DNA of 32,125 bases from Candidatus Methanogaster sp. (GCA_013572355.1 QBUV01000096.1:1-32125), one strand, 5' to 3'. Numbered from the stretch's first letter, positions 7,083-16,463 are shown. Notes: generated by a model not told the origin, from the letters alone. Numbers and translations are program-made.

Positions 7083-9108
7083 CTTGCTCCACAGTGATAT
7101 GGACGCCGCGCTCGCTTGCGATCTCTGCCAGATGGAGGATCTCCCCCAGAGGGAGGTGGATGTCAAAATCAGAGACGGTATATGACTCCTTATCCATCGC
7201 TTTTGCAGTATCGATCAATCTTGCGACCATCCTCTCTTCATCATACAGTACAGGATACTTAGACGTGTGCGAATGCGAGACAAACCTGAGATTCGGGTAC
7301 TCCTCTGCAAGTATGTACAGCAGACATGCGCGGTAATCCTTGCTGATGTACATATCAAACTCGGATGACACGATCCCGCTCCTGTCCAGTTCTTTTAAAA
7401 CATCCGTTGCGTAACGGTGTAGATTATCCTTAATCGCTTTCGCCTTCCCGCGGCAGAGATAATCCTCGATTCCTTTTCGCTTAAGTGTGATATCGATGTG
7501 GTCTGCCGGAAGCGCAGCCGTTCCCTCATGTTTCCGGTACTGCGCGGCATCCACGATCAGTTGATACTTCCCCTCGCCGGGATTTTCGATCGTAACAGAT
7601 CCGTCCGCTCCAGTTATGTGCTCGAGGGTAATGCTGATCCCGATTCCACGCATCAGGGTTACGCCCGCGCCTTCGATCCCGTTTCCATCCTCGTCAGTGA
7701 CACGAATCGTCAGCGGATTCTCAACAATCTTCGCGCCCTCTGCGAGGCGGAGTGTTCCGTCGATGCACGATGCATCCGGATGGTAGTAGTCATAGAGCCG
7801 CAGGAACTCAGCCTGGCGCCCGACCTTCAGATCATCTCTGGAAACCGTGCCCTTGGCAGCCAGTCTCTTCTGTATCTGGCGTTCGACCGTCCGGTGGTAA
7901 CTGTTTAATATTTTGTATGATTCGCGATTCCTTTCGAGAGCGGGACGTAGTTCGCTCACCATCGCCGCAAACGATCCGGCAGCATCCCCTACACTCCCGG
8001 TATCCAGCGTATATTCCCTTTCAGCCAGTTCGCTTGCCCTCCAGAAATAGTCAGGCGGCATGAACTCCTTTATACCGTCTTCGGTACTCGATAGTTCGTA
8101 ATGCATCTGGTCGACGATGGTCTGGCAGCGTTTCATGAACGCATCCCCGATCTCATTTAATCGCACGAGTTTCTCAGGGCTCGATGTGCCGAGCACGCCT
8201 TCCTCAAACTCCTTAAATTTCTCATCCTCAACCGACCCGGTAGCAGTATCAAGAGCACTGATAAGGGTTGTCCGGTATGCCTGGAACTCCTTCTTTGTCG
8301 CGGTCTTGAGTGTGGCGATGTCCTCTTCGAGTTTGGTTACAGCCCCGCCGTAATCGCGCGCCTGCAGCGCATCTTCCACCTGATCGGCAGAGACTTCGCC
8401 TGTGTGGTACGCTGCAAGTTTCTTTGCGTCATCCACGCATCCCCGCAGCGCATCTTCGGTGACCTCCTTCAGACGATCCAGGTAACCCACAATCTCGTCG
8501 ATGCCTTTATCCGGGTCTGCAATGGATTCGAGTTTGGAGATGTATGATCCAAGATCGTATCCAGCGTTGTTAAGCGTACCTAATTTTGCGCGGGAGTCCT
8601 CTGCATATTTGACCGCTGCATCATACAACCGGTCGATGAACTGCTGCTCTGTCCTGTCAAGGTCCTGCGCGATATTCCTGATCGCAAACAATGTCACGCC
8701 CTTGATCGCCTCCTGATCGCAATCGACCGACCCACTATCAGGATCGATGCTCCCGCCGCTCTCATGTATCGCACGTTCGATTGCGTCCACCTCAGTCATA
8801 CTCTCAGCGATGGTGATCGAGTGCGCGTCCTCGATTGTATGCATCCGGCTTCGCAGTTGGATCAGGTCCTCGCAGGTGCTGCGCAGTTCACGCTCCTTCA
8901 CCCGCGACGCCGGGTCCTCGAGCCGCCGCTGCTTTACTGATTTGATGTACCATGCTAATACGACGATGCTGATGATTGGCAAGCTGATAAACACAAACGC
9001 GAGCACGTTTCCGAGATCACTCATTAAAAATAATGCGATGGATATTATAATAACCACAAGCACAGATGCCACTGCAATGGCGATGTTTTTTATATCATCC
9101 TTGTTCAT
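7069..9108 (-). CDS. Membrane-anchored coiled-coil protein with Ig-like domain, unknown function
   Basis: The 679-residue protein has two N-terminal membrane helices (about 9-30 and 34-54), then a long helical, charged region (about 60-440) with coiled-coil character. A beta-sandwich domain like carboxypeptidase-regulatory/SpaA modules follows at about 464-546 ([39 protein letters not shown]), then an alpha/beta C-terminal domain of about 130 residues that I do not recognise. With two helices and little hydrophilic sequence before them, most of the chain should lie on one side, probably cytoplasmic. It follows the MoxR-VWA operon after a 91-nt gap with its own TATA-like element, and overlaps thiC by 14 nt. 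The context suggests a partner or substrate of the MoxR-VWA pair. The overlap with thiC may only reflect compact packing. Confidence 0.88.
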   Translation of the reverse strand: MNKDDIKNIAIAVASVLVVIIISIALFLMSDLGNVLAFVFISLPIISIVVLAWYIKSVKQRRLEDPASRVKERELRSTCEDLIQLRSRMHTIEDAHSITIAESMTEVDAIERAIHESGGSIDPDSGSVDCDQEAIKGVTLFAIRNIAQDLDRTEQQFIDRLYDAAVKYAEDSRAKLGTLNNAGYDLGSYISKLESIADPDKGIDEIVGYLDRLKEVTEDALRGCVDDAKKLAAYHTGEVSADQVEDALQARDYGGAVTKLEEDIATLKTATKKEFQAYRTTLISALDTATGSVEDEKFKEFEEGVLGTSSPEKLVRLNEIGDAFMKRCQTIVDQMHYELSSTEDGIKEFMPPDYFWRASELAEREYTLDTGSVGDAAGSFAAMVSELRPALERNRESYKILNSYHRTVERQIQKRLAAKGTVSRDDLKVGRQAEFLRLYDYYHPDASCIDGTLRLAEGAKIVENPLTIRVTDEDGNGIEGAGVTLMRGIGISITLEHITGADGSVTIENPGEGKYQLIVDAAQYRKHEGTAALPADHIDITLKRKGIEDYLCRGKAKAIKDNLHRYATDVLKELDRSGIVSSEFDMYISKDYRACLLYILAEEYPNLRFVSHSHTSKYPVLYDEERMVARLIDTAKAMDKESYTVSDFDIHLPLGEILHLAEIASERGVHITVEQDDTA

Positions 9109-9130
9109 CGGTTTAATTATTGCTCTGGAA

Positions 9131-9138
9131 CTTAAAAA
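9131..9138 (-). promoter_or_regulatory. TATA-like element for the coiled-coil gene
   Basis: TTTTTAAG on the minus strand lies 23-30 nt before the ATG at 9108. No ribosome binding site precedes that ATG (AATTAAACCG), so a leaderless transcript for this gene and thiC is likely. Confidence 0.4.
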
Positions 9139-9199
9139 CCCTATTGCTGGAGATGTCGGAAGATTGGGTTTGTGCGCCTACCGCATATACGAAGATCTA

Positions 9200-10090
9200 T
9201 CAGACCGTTCTCTGTAGCATCTGCTTGATACCGACGCGCATCGCATGTACGAACGTGTCGCTCCGCCCAATGAGCGAGACCGCGATTCCGAGTTTGTGGA
9301 TGCGCTGGGCAAAGTTCCTGCTGCTGCATACTCCGATCTTCGTATCGACCAGTTCCATCTGTGTGAAGATCGGCAGATACAGAATCCGCACGCCGTTCTT
9401 GGTCATCCGCCGCATATATATCAGACTCGCCTCCTGTACGCCGATCTCATCGAGCAGGATGCCGGTACCGGTATCAGGAGGCATGCTTGTGAGAATGATC
9501 AGCTGCCGCTCGCCTTTTCTGAGATCCCATTTCATGCGGAGCAACTCTGCAAGCGCAAGATCGAGTCTGCAGCATCCTGACCCGTTTTCCGCGAGCAGCT
9601 GTTTGTAATCGATGCCCTCATAAGTATCGACATCGGATCCGAACGTGATGAGCGATCTGGTCTGCGCATCGCGGATCTCCTCGAAAAGAGCGATTGTTGC
9701 GATCTTTGCAAGCGTCAGCGGTGCGTGCTCCTCAGGGATCTTTCGCCCAAGCATCACTGATCGCGCCCATGCAGTCATCTGATCCGAATTGTCAACGAGG
9801 ACTGCGAGATGCAGATCCGGCGCACTCATCACACGTTCCTTTCCGATGACCGCATCCATCCGCCTCCCGCGTGCGCAGAACTCCTGCTGCGTTCTGTTGA
9901 TGGCAATGATCCCGGTACCGTTGTACTGCCGATACTCCATTTTCGTAAGCGTTGGAGGAACATAATAATCCCTCTTAAACGCATCCCTGCCGATATCCCT
10001 ACAATTTTCGATTATCCGCCTGTAAACCCCCGGACTCTTGCTATTCAGGAATTGTGCACAGTACGATGCCGTATCAGAGACGATATCCAT
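9200..10090 (-). CDS. VWA-domain protein with degenerate MIDAS, MoxR partner
   Basis: The 296-residue protein has an N-terminal region of about 90 residues and a von Willebrand A fold from about 93: LHLAVLVDNSDQM (strand 1 and MIDAS loop), SLITFGSDV, LAELLRMKWDL, RQLIILTSMPPD and ILYLPIF. The metal site is altered: DxSxS reads D100-N-S102-D-Q104, the Thr position falls in GCCRLDLA, and the usual Asp after strand 4 is replaced in LTSMPP. VWA proteins beside MoxR ATPases act as adaptors or substrates in complex maturation. The ATG has GAGGT just upstream, overlapping the MoxR stop 6 nt away, so the two are co-translated. There is no signal peptide, so it is likely cytoplasmic. Confidence 0.85.
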   Translation of the reverse strand: MDIVSDTASYCAQFLNSKSPGVYRRIIENCRDIGRDAFKRDYYVPPTLTKMEYRQYNGTGIIAINRTQQEFCARGRRMDAVIGKERVMSAPDLHLAVLVDNSDQMTAWARSVMLGRKIPEEHAPLTLAKIATIALFEEIRDAQTRSLITFGSDVDTYEGIDYKQLLAENGSGCCRLDLALAELLRMKWDLRKGERQLIILTSMPPDTGTGILLDEIGVQEASLIYMRRMTKNGVRILYLPIFTQMELVDTKIGVCSSRNFAQRIHKLGIAVSLIGRSDTFVHAMRVGIKQMLQRTV

Positions 10091-10096
10091 GATACC

Positions 10097-10972
10097 TCAA
10101 AATGTATCCTTAATCGAGATCGCCAGTTCATGGACCCTGTGCAGGGAATGCGGATCGGTTTCGTCCGCGATGATCGTTCCCTGATGGAATGCGGCATCCA
10201 TGAATGCGCTGACACTATCAGATCCCTGTTTCATCGAGAGTTCGCAGTACCTTGCCATCTTAATGACTCCATCGGTAGACAGCCCCTGCGGAAGTCCGCG
10301 ATCCTTCTTCCAGATCGCTCTGGTCTCCTGTGCAAACATGAGTATGGCATCCACCACCTTTTCGTCGAGGTTGGGCACGATCGAGGTGAGTAGTGCCCGC
10401 TCGGTAGAGTTGCTCGGATAGCCGACGTCTATCGGCACGAACCTCCGCTTCAGCGCACTGCTGAGCCGGTACGTGCCCTCGTCTCCGAAGTTCGCTGTTG
10501 CGATCAGTATCCAGCCGTCTGGCTTTTGGAGGGTCCTCTCTTCGTATTCGAGCGGCAGCGTTCCGAGCGATAGCAGCAGAAAGAGACCTGAATATGCGGA
10601 ACTCGGAGCGCGCGTGAACTCATCTATAAGGAGATTCTTCCGGTCGAAGATCGCACGCGCGACGACGCCGTGTTTGTATACGAACCGCTCTGCAAGTTCG
10701 GAATTGCCTGACATCGAGAGCGGATGAAATCCCCCGATGATCTGGTACTCGCTCATCCCCTCCGTGCCCTCGATCTCATAGAATGAGTCCCTTGCACCGC
10801 CGAGATGGGTCAGAAGATGCTCTGCAATCGACGTCTTTCCGTTCCCGGGTGGGCCGTATAGCATGACCGGATAGCCGAGATCGATGTACCTGAGCGCGCG
10901 CAGGATGGCATCATCATGCCCCTTGATCGGACAGGTTTCGAGTATCTTGAGATAGTCGTCTGTTGACAGCAT
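10097..10972 (-). CDS. MoxR-family AAA+ ATPase (first copy)
   Basis: The 291-residue protein shows Walker A GPPGNGKT (40-47), Walker B NLLIDEF (113-119), sensor 1 ATANFG (158-163) and an Arg-finger/sensor region SALKRRF (172-178), the order of MoxR/CbbQ-type ATPases. Such ATPases remodel or activate partner complexes through a VWA protein, which is the next gene. The gene begins directly after the stop of the polytopic membrane protein, and its own stop overlaps the ribosome binding site of the VWA gene. The family is secure; the target complex is unknown. Confidence 0.93.
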   Translation of the reverse strand: MLSTDDYLKILETCPIKGHDDAILRALRYIDLGYPVMLYGPPGNGKTSIAEHLLTHLGGARDSFYEIEGTEGMSEYQIIGGFHPLSMSGNSELAERFVYKHGVVARAIFDRKNLLIDEFTRAPSSAYSGLFLLLSLGTLPLEYEERTLQKPDGWILIATANFGDEGTYRLSSALKRRFVPIDVGYPSNSTERALLTSIVPNLDEKVVDAILMFAQETRAIWKKDRGLPQGLSTDGVIKMARYCELSMKQGSDSVSAFMDAAFHQGTIIADETDPHSLHRVHELAISIKDTF

Positions 10973-12070
10973 TTATTTAAATGCAAACTCTATGTTCTTC
11001 TCTATCTGGTGCAGAATTTTCTCTGCATCATCCTTCGTTCCGTATTCGTACTTCGAAACGAGTAAATCCAGTTCGTTCTTGAATTTACCGACTTTCTGCA
11101 CGCAGACCAATTTGTTCGGATTCCCTTTCCTGAATTCATTCTGAAACGTCTTCATATCCTTTATGACCGACTCATAAGGATTTTCTTCCTCTGCCTCGTC
11201 GTCCTCGTCGTCCTCTTTTGCCGCTCTATGGTATATCACATCTCCCGCCTCTGTAATCTCCTTCTCGATATCGAACGCGTTTAATACCAGGTTGTTTGCG
11301 AAGAATACCACCATGACAAAGGCAACATGCGATAGGAGATAATACCAGCAGAGCTTGAGGAGATCTCCGCTCGCCATCGCGAAAAATTTGCCTATTTCGC
11401 CAAAGTTGTCGATGTTTTGGTGTTGGCTGATAGTGACGATCGTGACAAGCGGAATAAATACTGCAAGTGTCAGGAATCCCGCCTTCAAGGTCGTATAGAA
11501 TCGATTGAGCGCGGAGAACTTAAGATTCCTTGCAGCGCCAGCGAGCAGGTAACACCACAGTGACGGTATCAGTGAAGAGATGAGAAGCACCAGCAGCAAC
11601 ATGTCCGGTCTTCCTCCGACAAAGTCCAGATTCGATGTCTGTGCGATGTTATACACTACGAACGCAAACCCCATCCATGCAAATCCGTACCCATATCTCG
11701 GCGAGTCCACGATCGCAATAAGAATAACGACCGCATTCGCCATTGCAAAGATGGCTATGGGAAGGAACCCGAACGACCCTGATGTGTACTTGAATGACTC
11801 AAAGAGATCGGTGGTGTATGCAAGATCTGTTGCGGCACCCACTACCCAGTATGCAGAAAAACCGAGAAAGATGTATGCAGCAAACTTGACCGCATGTTTT
11901 GGAATCAATTGTACGACCGGTACCGCAAGCGCAGTGATCAACATCAGCAGGAACATCACCACAAATCCGGACGTCCCGCCATAGATCGGTGATACGTAGA
12001 TGTTCGTGATTCCTATCAGTACAGCGCAAAGTAGCGCAACATTACCAGTAGCAGATGATTGTTTACCCAA
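10973..12070 (-). CDS. Polytopic membrane protein with acidic linker and cytoplasmic tail, unknown
   Basis: The 365-residue protein has about seven or eight hydrophobic segments up to about residue 270, then a strongly acidic linker (EDDEDDEAEEE, about 288-300) and a charged helical tail of about 65 residues. I recognise no transporter motif. The start is TTG at 12070, marked by AAGGAGGTTATTACA; no ATG fits as well. It is first in a packed set with MoxR (0-nt gap) and VWA (6-nt gap), so it is likely the membrane member of that complex. The acidic tail may dock the ATPase or VWA protein. Confidence 0.85.
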   Translation of the reverse strand: MGKQSSATGNVALLCAVLIGITNIYVSPIYGGTSGFVVMFLLMLITALAVPVVQLIPKHAVKFAAYIFLGFSAYWVVGAATDLAYTTDLFESFKYTSGSFGFLPIAIFAMANAVVILIAIVDSPRYGYGFAWMGFAFVVYNIAQTSNLDFVGGRPDMLLLVLLISSLIPSLWCYLLAGAARNLKFSALNRFYTTLKAGFLTLAVFIPLVTIVTISQHQNIDNFGEIGKFFAMASGDLLKLCWYYLLSHVAFVMVVFFANNLVLNAFDIEKEITEAGDVIYHRAAKEDDEDDEAEEENPYESVIKDMKTFQNEFRKGNPNKLVCVQKVGKFKNELDLLVSKYEYGTKDDAEKILHQIEKNIEFAFK

Positions 12071-12134
12071 TGTAATAACCTCCTTATTCCTTATGTAACT
12101 CCATATAAGAGTTGCAACCCAGGGGATATATAAT

Positions 12135-13199
12135 TTACTGTTGCGCTAAGTTAGGAGTCTCGATCCTTCCGTGTCTCAGATCCTCGTAAGTCCGGTATGC
12201 GGCGATTAGAATGCCCATCAACGCCGGCGCCATGAAGAAGCCCGCGATACCAGCGACGAGCGCGCCGCCGATGAACATCAGCAGCATCAGTAGCGGGTGG
12301 GTATATGATTTCACGCCGACGATGTATGGACGGAGCACCAGTTCGGTCGGACCATAGATCACAGCCCCGGCTACGACATAGAAGATGACGGCATCCCAGA
12401 GCCCGTACTCGAAGTATCTGCCAACAGCGATCGGACCAAGGATCATCCAGCCGGCAAATATCGGGATCAGTGAAGCAAGGAAGATCAGCGATGCCATAGC
12501 AGGGATATGCGGAACCCCGAAGAAGTAGAATACGAATACCGAGATTATGCTGGCAAAGATTGCGACATACAGATTGCCTATGAATATCCCTGAGAGTATC
12601 TGATCCGCATGTTCGATGAATGCATCCGTGATCCGGACATTCGATCGCGGAACCAGATCCCGGATAAGCGCTACAAACCGATCCCCATCCATCAGCAGGA
12701 AGAAGCAGACGAAGACCGAGACTATGAAATTGATTGCGAGTATCGTTAACTTCTTTGCGTACTCGAATGCCGGGATCTGTCCGATGACCCCGATCGCAGA
12801 GGATGTGATATTCTCGATCATCTGCGAGGTATCTCCCCCATCATATATGAATTCCGGGAGGTCCAGCCCCTCGATCGTGGCTATGAACGAGGTCGTGATC
12901 TCGGAATGGTGTTCAACCACCCAGATGATCTGGTTTACGATTTCAATCGCACCCATGCCGAGTATGAGTAGGATCGGGGTGATGATACATGCCGTTGCGA
13001 TGACTGGAGCGAATCTCGTGTATTTCAATAATTTATTGTTGATCGGACGGCCAACGTACGCAAAGACCACGCCGAGAACGATACCATCGATAAGCGGAAG
13101 TACAGTGTAAACAATCGCCAAAAAAATGATCGAAACGCCTGCTATGATCGCTATCGTCCATTTATGTTCGATGAGTTTCGATACACCGTCCGGCTCCAT
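12135..13199 (-). CDS. AI-2E family (PF01594) membrane permease
   Basis: The 354-residue protein has the AI-2E layout: paired N-terminal helices (with VLPLIDGIVLGVVFAYVGRP), a soluble-like helical region (about 90-150), and a C-terminal bundle with the motifs FFLLMDGDRF, FFGVPHIPAMASLIFLASLIPIFAG and the late VLRPYIVG. The family includes bacterial autoinducer-2 exporters and Na+/H+ antiporters; the archaeal substrate is not known. A TATA-like TTTTAAAG lies at 13231-13238, and no strong ribosome binding site is seen. It is separated by 64 nt from the MoxR operon and by 54 nt from the stress-protein genes. Joint transcription is possible but not shown. Confidence 0.88.
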   Translation of the reverse strand: MEPDGVSKLIEHKWTIAIIAGVSIIFLAIVYTVLPLIDGIVLGVVFAYVGRPINNKLLKYTRFAPVIATACIITPILLILGMGAIEIVNQIIWVVEHHSEITTSFIATIEGLDLPEFIYDGGDTSQMIENITSSAIGVIGQIPAFEYAKKLTILAINFIVSVFVCFFLLMDGDRFVALIRDLVPRSNVRITDAFIEHADQILSGIFIGNLYVAIFASIISVFVFYFFGVPHIPAMASLIFLASLIPIFAGWMILGPIAVGRYFEYGLWDAVIFYVVAGAVIYGPTELVLRPYIVGVKSYTHPLLMLLMFIGGALVAGIAGFFMAPALMGILIAAYRTYEDLRHGRIETPNLAQQ

Positions 13200-13230
13200 G
13201 GTTAATCAGTCAAACCCCCACTGTATCCGT

Positions 13231-13238
13231 CTTTAAAA
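13231..13238 (-). promoter_or_regulatory. TATA-like element for the AI-2E permease
   Basis: TTTTAAAG on the minus strand lies 32-39 nt before the permease ATG, giving a short leader. Confidence 0.3.
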
Positions 13239-13253
13239 CGAAAATCCCAATCC

Positions 13254-14192
13254 CTATTCGTGCACAGGAATTACCCGCTCCATCCTGCTGCCACGGACGA
13301 TGATGACCGAGCATGGTGCAGTGGCTACAACCTTCTCAGAGATGCTCCCGATCAATAACTTCGAGATCGTCTTCTTTCCGGTATACCCGATCACAACCAG
13401 GTCGATGTCCTCGTCACGCACAATCTTTAAGATTTCAGGCGCAGGTTTTCCGTCACGCATAACGATCCTTGCATCCACTCCTTTCGATTCCGCAATCTCC
13501 TTCACCCGCTCCGCAATCTTTGCGGATTCGTCAAGCATACGCTGCCGCATCTTCTTTATCGCCGACTCCGGGAGTTTTATGATATCACCATAATGCCTGC
13601 CCGCGCCAACGCCGGCAGCGGTAACCACCCGGGCCTCAACGATGCGGCTCGTATCAACGATATTACATGCAGCGACCTTTGCGTGAAACCTCTTTGCAAT
13701 GCTAAGACCTGATTGTGCCGCATACTCGGCATCCTTTGAGCCATCTGTGGGGATGAGGATATTTTCGTAACCTGTTTCTGGGATGCCGCCCCGCACCAGC
13801 ATGACATGGCACTCCGCACCGCGCAGTACGCGGCTTGCAACAGCGCCGATATGTCCCGAATGCGATATTCCAGTCGCGCCTATGAAGATCACGCTGGCGT
13901 CGATCTCGGCTGCTTCGTTAATGATCTCATCAAACGGATACCCAACCAGCACCTTTGTCGATTTTACGGTTGCGCCATACTCTTCTGCAGTCTTCCTTGC
14001 CCGGTCGAGATACATCTCTCCGGTCGTTTCCATCCGTTCGACGACATCCGGGTCCTTGTACGCACTTGAGTCCACCACATGGATGATCGTCAGTTCAGCG
14101 CCGTATATCTCGGTAAACCGTGCGGCATGTACCACCGCGGCGTCTGACTGAACCGAACCGTCAACCGATACCAGATACTGAAATCTTACCAT
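13254..14192 (-). CDS. Tandem universal stress protein (two UspA domains), second copy
   Basis: The 312-residue protein holds two Usp folds (about 1-135 and 140-312). Each begins with a strand plus DGS (LVSVDGS, ILIPTDGS). The C-terminal copy keeps the ATP-binding motif G-2x-G-9x-G-S (GYTGKKTISKLLIGS). In the N-terminal copy the corresponding loop (GATGISHSGHIGAV) is two residues short and lacks GS, so only one nucleotide site is expected. An insert of about 25 residues (VVTAAGVGAGRHYGD) widens domain 2. It starts directly after the stop of the neighbouring Usp gene, with GGAGAATTAA before the ATG. The pair looks like an old duplication. A cytoplasmic stress or membrane-energy role is family knowledge only. 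Confidence 0.93.
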   Translation of the reverse strand: MVRFQYLVSVDGSVQSDAAVVHAARFTEIYGAELTIIHVVDSSAYKDPDVVERMETTGEMYLDRARKTAEEYGATVKSTKVLVGYPFDEIINEAAEIDASVIFIGATGISHSGHIGAVASRVLRGAECHVMLVRGGIPETGYENILIPTDGSKDAEYAAQSGLSIAKRFHAKVAACNIVDTSRIVEARVVTAAGVGAGRHYGDIIKLPESAIKKMRQRMLDESAKIAERVKEIAESKGVDARIVMRDGKPAPEILKIVRDEDIDLVVIGYTGKKTISKLLIGSISEKVVATAPCSVIIVRGSRMERVIPVHE

Positions 14193-15044
14193 TTAATTCT
14201 CCTTGACTGTATACACGCGCTCAACACGAGTACTCTTCACAACAAAGACCGAACACGGCGATGTTCGCGCGACCTTCTCGGATACGCTCCCAAGTATCCA
14301 CCGGGAGACTCTGCCCTTTCCGGTGTAGCCGATCACCACAAGATCGATGTTCTTGGCACCGACCGCCTTTAATATCTCGACTGCGGGTTTTCCTTCCCAT
14401 ATCAGGGTCTTTGTCTCGATACCTTTGGATTTGCCGAGTGCGACCACATCATCGGTGGTTCGCCCTGCCTCCAGCATATCCTTCTCGCTGCCTGTGCGTA
14501 TCATGGAACATGCCATCAGATCGGCATGGCACCTGTGCGCGACGCTTGCAGCGAATTTCGCAGCATATCCTGCATCGATCGAGCCGTCGGACGGGATCAG
14601 GATACTCCTGTAGAACTGATCGTTCTCGAGTTTGTCCCGCACCAGCAGCACATGACACTGTGCGCCGCGAAGCACGCGCTCAGCGGTGCTGCCGATCGTC
14701 TCGCCCTCGGTGTGTTCCGCACCATAAGCGCCAAGAATGATCAAGCTTGCATCGACCCTCTTCTGTTCCTTGATGATCTCGTTGTATGGCGATCCCGCAA
14801 GCACCCTTGCTTCGAGTACCCCGATCCCGTGACTCTTGCACTGACCCTGCACATCATCGATCAGTGCCTGTCCGATCGCGGTCTCTTCCTCGAGCTCCTT
14901 CGCATCCTTGTGTGCTCTCGTATCCACCACATAGATCGGCGAAATCTCTGCGTTGTACATCTCTGCCATCCGTATGGCATGTTTGACTGCTACTCTGGAA
15001 TAATCAGAGCCATCAACCGGTAACAGGAATTGAAATTTTACCAT
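14193..15044 (-). CDS. Tandem universal stress protein (two UspA domains), first copy
   Basis: The 283-residue protein has two Usp domains opening with LLPVDGSDYSRVAVKHA and ILIPSDGSIDAGYAAKFA. Both keep an ATP-type loop (GAYGAEHTEGETIGS and GYTGKGRVSRWILGS). I start at the ATG at 15044, where GAGGGAT lies 7 nt upstream and the Usp fold begins at once; an in-frame ATG 35 codons earlier would add a hydrophobic stretch unlike the family. The 3' neighbour is a second, similar gene with a 0-nt gap. It is separated from the upstream redox genes by the terminator at 15103-15145. Confidence 0.93.
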   Translation of the reverse strand: MVKFQFLLPVDGSDYSRVAVKHAIRMAEMYNAEISPIYVVDTRAHKDAKELEEETAIGQALIDDVQGQCKSHGIGVLEARVLAGSPYNEIIKEQKRVDASLIILGAYGAEHTEGETIGSTAERVLRGAQCHVLLVRDKLENDQFYRSILIPSDGSIDAGYAAKFAASVAHRCHADLMACSMIRTGSEKDMLEAGRTTDDVVALGKSKGIETKTLIWEGKPAVEILKAVGAKNIDLVVIGYTGKGRVSRWILGSVSEKVARTSPCSVFVVKSTRVERVYTVKEN

Positions 15045-15102
15045 AGGCGATCCCTCGATGTTATAAATTAGCCCATAACACTTAAGTCTATTTCCCAACG
15101 TC

Positions 15103-15145
15103 GCAATGGAAATAAAAATAGAAATGGTTGAATAAATCAACCATT
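15103..15145 (-). terminator. Terminator of the HdrDE-like operon
   Basis: Perfect 9-bp arms AATGGTTGA (15123-15131) and TCAACCATT (15137-15145) enclose a 5-nt loop, starting 5 nt past the HdrD-like stop. On the minus strand they are followed by TCTATTTTTATTTCC. Hairpin plus U-rich run fits transcription termination. Confidence 0.65.
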
Positions 15146-15149
15146 GCAT

Positions 15150-16463
15150 CTACATCTGTTTGTCTATATACGGATTGTCGGGCAGCGTGAGATCGAGTCC
15201 CATCGCTTCCGCAAGAATCTCCTGCTGATCCTTGAAGATCATCTTCGTGTCCATCGCGTTCATGCCATCCATGATGTTCCGCCTGCAGAACGGGCATGTG
15301 CTTGTGATGATGTCGGCATTCACGAGTTCGGCATCCTGAACTCTCTTCTGAGCCATCTTCAGTGCAAGATCGGAGACGCCAGCCTTGATTCCACCGCCTG
15401 CACCGCAGCATCGCTGCAGTTCCCGCGTTCTTGCCATCTCCACAAAGTCCATGCCAGGAACCATATTATAGATCCTTCTCGGTTCATCGTAGACTCCGAC
15501 ATGCCTGCCTGTGTGGCAGGAATCATGGAATGTTACTCGCTGTTTCAGTGGGTGCTTCCAGTCAAAGTCGCTCTCTTGAAGCGTGCCATCATCCAGCAAT
15601 CGGTCCATGTACTCACTGATTGCAAGGATCTCGAACGGGAGATCTCCACCCTCATAGAACTTGGGCCAGTCGATAATACTCGTCCGGTGGCATCCCGCGC
15701 ACGCGTAGATCACAGTCTTGACGCCCTTGTCGATCATCGCATTCACGTTGTGGTTCACAAACTCCTCTGCAAGCTCAAGCTGCCCGGTCCTCACGAGAAC
15801 CGAGACACAGCACCATTCCTCAGGTCCGAGCATAGTGAACGGGATGTCCAGTGCCTGCAGAACCCTTGTCGTTGCGACACCGACCCGCTGCATCCGATAT
15901 GCTGCTGTACATCCTGTGAAGTATGCGACATCAGCCTTGTCCTTGATCTCGACATCCTCAGGAACCCAGCATAGACGGTCCTCCTGATCCGCCTTAAACA
16001 CATTGTGAGATGCCAGAAGATCCACAAAACCGGTCTGCTTGCCGAATGGTCCGCGCTTGTGCATAACAGCATTCCTGCGGAACGACTCCCAGACCTCAAC
16101 GGTATTGATGGATGCCTCACAGACCGTGCCACAGATACCACACGTCGTGCAGTGATAGATCTCGTCCTTCAGCTTGAGGACGTCTTCTTCCGGTATCTGC
16201 CTCGGACCAAAGAGCTTTGCGCGCAAGCCGTAACCCTTGTTGATCATCTCCCTCATGCCAGTGAGCTTGTTCTTCGGTGCAAAGTCCATCTTCTGGACAT
16301 CGTTCATGCCCTCCCTGCCTTCGGGGGTGAATGTCTCCTGCTGGACCTCTTCGTAAACCGGACACCAGTTCAGACACTCGCCGCACCGGGTACACGCGTC
16401 GATCTCGAGTAGCTGCGTCGTAGTGAATCGCTCGGTTGTTAGGGATGGTTCTCTTCGTACCAT
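15150..16463 (-). CDS. HdrD/DsrK-like iron-sulfur subunit
   Basis: The 437-residue protein has two 4Fe-4S sites (C24, C27, C30, C34; C105, C108, C111, C115) and two full CCG domains: C185, C218-C219, C255, C258 and C316, C352-C353, C390, C393. CCG domains hold the noncubane clusters that split heterodisulfides in HdrB/HdrD. The family includes methanogen HdrD, DsrK of sulfate reducers and HmeD of Archaeoglobus. The start overlaps the stop of the membrane subunit by 1 nt. The pair probably moves electrons between a membrane quinone or methanophenazine pool and a thiol/disulfide on the cytoplasmic face. Sequence alone does not separate true CoM-CoB reductase from DsrMK/Hme-type enzymes. Confidence 0.93.
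   Translation of the reverse strand: MVRREPSLTTERFTTTQLLEIDACTRCGECLNWCPVYEEVQQETFTPEGREGMNDVQKMDFAPKNKLTGMREMINKGYGLRAKLFGPRQIPEEDVLKLKDEIYHCTTCGICGTVCEASINTVEVWESFRRNAVMHKRGPFGKQTGFVDLLASHNVFKADQEDRLCWVPEDVEIKDKADVAYFTGCTAAYRMQRVGVATTRVLQALDIPFTMLGPEEWCCVSVLVRTGQLELAEEFVNHNVNAMIDKGVKTVIYACAGCHRTSIIDWPKFYEGGDLPFEILAISEYMDRLLDDGTLQESDFDWKHPLKQRVTFHDSCHTGRHVGVYDEPRRIYNMVPGMDFVEMARTRELQRCCGAGGGIKAGVSDLALKMAQKRVQDAELVNADIITSTCPFCRRNIMDGMNAMDTKMIFKDQQEILAEAMGLDLTLPDNPYIDKQM

Noticed and set aside
7069-12070. Anti-phage defence island
   Set aside because: MoxR-VWA sets can occur in defence loci, but no nuclease, toxin or mobile-element gene is near and the neighbours are housekeeping genes.
12135-13199. 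Quorum-sensing exporter of autoinducer-2
   Set aside because: The family name is historical; nothing in the window points to AI-2 synthesis and members transport other substrates.
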